A DNA stretch of 64,000 nt, taken from positions 556,325 through 620,324 of the forward strand of contig NZ_MOBP01000012.1 of assembly GCF_003732665.1 (NCBI RefSeq). Reading direction: 5' to 3'. Under the pieces are notes generated by a model. That model was given only the letters and a program-made list of their open reading frames with translations. It was not told the DNA's origin and did not search any database. Both the position numbers and the translations under genes were made by a program. The number at the start of each line of letters is the position of its first letter. Position 1 is the first letter of the stretch. Below, in pieces: positions 62,856 through 64,000 of the stretch. This stretch comes from Pseudomonas frederiksbergensis. Its GTDB lineage: Bacteria > Pseudomonadota > Gammaproteobacteria > Pseudomonadales > Pseudomonadaceae.

Positions 62856-63509
62856 ATGGCCATTGCAAAAGCAGTTCCCGGCAAAACCCTGCTGACCCCG
62901 ACCGACCACACCCTGATCATGATCGATCACCAGTCGCAGATGTCCTTCGCAACCAAGTCCATCGATGCCGTGACCCTGCGCAACAACGCGGCACTGGTGG
63001 CCAAGGCTGCCCGTGGTTTCAAGGTCTCGACCATTCTCACCACCGTGGCCGAGAAGAGTTTTTCCGGGCCGATCTTCGATGAAATCAAGTCGGTGTTCCC
63101 GGAACACAACGTGATCGACCGCACCAGCATGAACACCTGGGAAGACGAGCGTATCGCCGTCGAAGTGAACAAGTTCGGCAAGCAGAAAATCGTCCTTGCC
63201 GGTCTCTGGACCTCGGTGTGCATCGTCGGCCCGGCGCTGTCGGCCCTGGACCAGGGCTTCGAGGTGTACTTCATCGCCGATGCCTGCGGTGATGTCTCCA
63301 TCGAAGCCCATGACATGGCGATTCAACGCATGATCCAGCTTGGCGCCCGGCCAATGACCTCACTGCAATACCTGTTGGAACTGCAACGGGACTGGGCGCG
63401 CAGCGAGACCTACGAAGAAACCGTGAAAACCTCCATCGCCAACGGTGGCTCGTACGGTTTGGGGCTGATCTACGCCAAAACCATGTTCGGCGCGTCCGAA
63501 GGCCATTAA
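62856..63509 (+). CDS. YcaC-like isochorismatase-fold hydrolase
   Basis: The ATG at 62856 (GTG one codon earlier) gives 217 residues. The fold pattern of cysteine hydrolases is present: catalytic Asp in LIMIDHQSQMSF, Lys in VAEKSFSGPI, and nucleophile Cys in GLWTSVCIVGPALSALDQGF. YcaC-type enzymes have unknown physiological substrates. A long C-terminal part (SETYEETVKTSIANGGSYG) fits the YcaC group. It is 124 bp downstream of phbC and 60 bp before a porin gene; the relation to PHB is unclear. Confidence 0.85.
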   Translation: MAIAKAVPGKTLLTPTDHTLIMIDHQSQMSFATKSIDAVTLRNNAALVAKAARGFKVSTILTTVAEKSFSGPIFDEIKSVFPEHNVIDRTSMNTWEDERIAVEVNKFGKQKIVLAGLWTSVCIVGPALSALDQGFEVYFIADACGDVSIEAHDMAIQRMIQLGARPMTSLQYLLELQRDWARSETYEETVKTSIANGGSYGLGLIYAKTMFGASEGH

Positions 63510-63569
63510 GTAACACCAGCGACTGCGCGGCTTGGCCTGCGCGGTCGCTGCCCTCGTGGTGATCGATCC

Positions 63570-64000
63570 ATGATGTTTTCTTCGCTGAATCGCAGCCTGT
63601 GGTTGTCAATCCTGTTCGCCGGTACGGCCCTGGCGGACGAACCGGCGCCCACAGGTTTTATGAACGGCGCGACGCTTGGGGTGCTGAGCCGCAACTTCTA
63701 CCTCAACAACGATTACCGCACGCCCTCGCCCTCAGGCAAAAGCTACAAAGCCGAATGGGCTCAAGGGTTTATCGGCTCTTTTGAATCCGGTTTCACCGAA
63801 GGCACGCTTGGCTTCGGCCTCGATGCGCATGCCTTTCTCGGGCTCAAGCTCGACGGTGGCAAGGGGCATTCGGGCACCGGGTTGCTGCCGGTGGATGATG
63901 ACGGTCGCAGTGAACGTGACTATTCCAGTGGCGGTGGCGCGCTCAAGCTCAAAGCGTCCCGCACCACCCTGGCCTTCGGTGAAATGACCGTGGAAACACC
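63570..64000 (+). CDS. OprD-family porin, N-terminal part (runs off window)
   Basis: Starting at ATG 63570 (a second ATG follows directly at 63573), about 143 codons are visible to the right edge. A signal peptide (SILFAGTALA) is followed by GATLGVLSRNFYLNNDYR, EWAQGFIGSFESGFTEGTLG and DAHAFLGLKLDGG, the same opening as the OprD porin at 52297. The remainder lies outside the window, so full length cannot be checked. It follows the YcaC-like gene by 60 bp and may be cotranscribed with it. Confidence 0.85.
   Translation, partial: MMFSSLNRSLWLSILFAGTALADEPAPTGFMNGATLGVLSRNFYLNNDYRTPSPSGKSYKAEWAQGFIGSFESGFTEGTLGFGLDAHAFLGLKLDGGKGHSGTGLLPVDDDGRSERDYSSGGGALKLKASRTTLAFGEMTVET

Noticed and set aside
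1-64000. tRNA, rRNA genes or CRISPR arrays
   Set aside because: No cloverleaf-like tRNA sequence, rRNA segment or regularly spaced repeat array was recognised on either strand.

Overview
The window looks like the chromosome of a fluorescens-group Pseudomonas. Core-type genes from about 18.3 kb rightward (Lrp regulator, PotE antiporter, CycA-type permease, Cif hydrolase, OprD porins, EamA and LysR genes, Pseudomonas-type REP hairpins) are GC-rich and closely resemble pseudomonad families. The first ~18.3 kb is different: more AT-rich, mosaic, mostly small unknown genes, and bounded on the right by a transposition module. I read it as the right-hand part of a large Tn7-like island whose left end lies outside the window or was not recognisable.

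Island (1-18.35 kb). At the left edge is the C-terminal part of a superfamily-2 helicase, overlapping by 4 nt a gene for a prokaryotic PIWI-RE (pPIWI-RE) protein. On the opposite strand, converging on it, is a PD-(D/E)XK nuclease; together they make a candidate pPIWI-RE defence cassette. Next comes the truncated 3' part of a DUF6602-type gene, then accessory genes: small unknown proteins, a ParS/MbcA-type antitoxin without an evident toxin, a small Cys-rich protein, a DUF6957-like protein, a calcineurin-type metallophosphoesterase, an Xre regulator and two small translationally coupled proteins. The transposition operon (leftward) is an unknown 169-aa protein, a TniA-like DDE transposase, a TniB-like AAA+ ATPase and an unusual 670-aa protein. 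The last joins a second, Walker-A-dead TniB-like domain to a zinc-binding TniQ domain. It ends just before the 3' end of an lrp gene.

Core region A (18.36-34.6 kb). A divergent Lrp-type regulator faces an acetylpolyamine amidohydrolase-like / ornithine cyclodeaminase / CycA-type permease gene set. A double-domain KaiC-like ATPase with a CheY-like receiver follows. Then comes a cif locus (secreted epoxide hydrolase, MFS exporter, divergent TetR regulator) with two near-identical inverted operator candidates. A P-loop nucleotide kinase-like gene, a hybrid histidine kinase and a translationally coupled potE-ornithine/lysine/arginine decarboxylase pair with a clear terminator complete the region.

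Core region B (34.8-53.6 kb). This holds a secreted tandem-repeat protein, an HIBADH-family dehydrogenase, a periplasmic LprI-MliC fusion, three LysR regulators with neighbouring enzymes or transporters, a periplasmic chorismate mutase, a patatin, and a FixJ/FixL-type two-component system. The latter is divergent from an apparent carboxylic-acid utilisation cluster: acyl-CoA ligase, DUF485 protein, ActP-type symporter, large acyl-CoA dehydrogenase, OprD porin. A perfect 16-bp palindrome lies between the two.

Core region C (53.6-64 kb). After two REP hairpins comes a short-chain polyhydroxybutyrate locus: PhaR-type regulator, phasin, DUF3141 protein, AraC-type PhbR, PhbB reductase, PhbA thiolase and PhbC synthase. 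TGCN3GCA operator candidates before the phasin/DUF3141 genes and before phbB suggest shared PhaR control. A YcaC-like isochorismatase-fold hydrolase and the start of a second OprD porin reach the right edge. Function calls rest on motif and family recognition by eye; no database search was possible.
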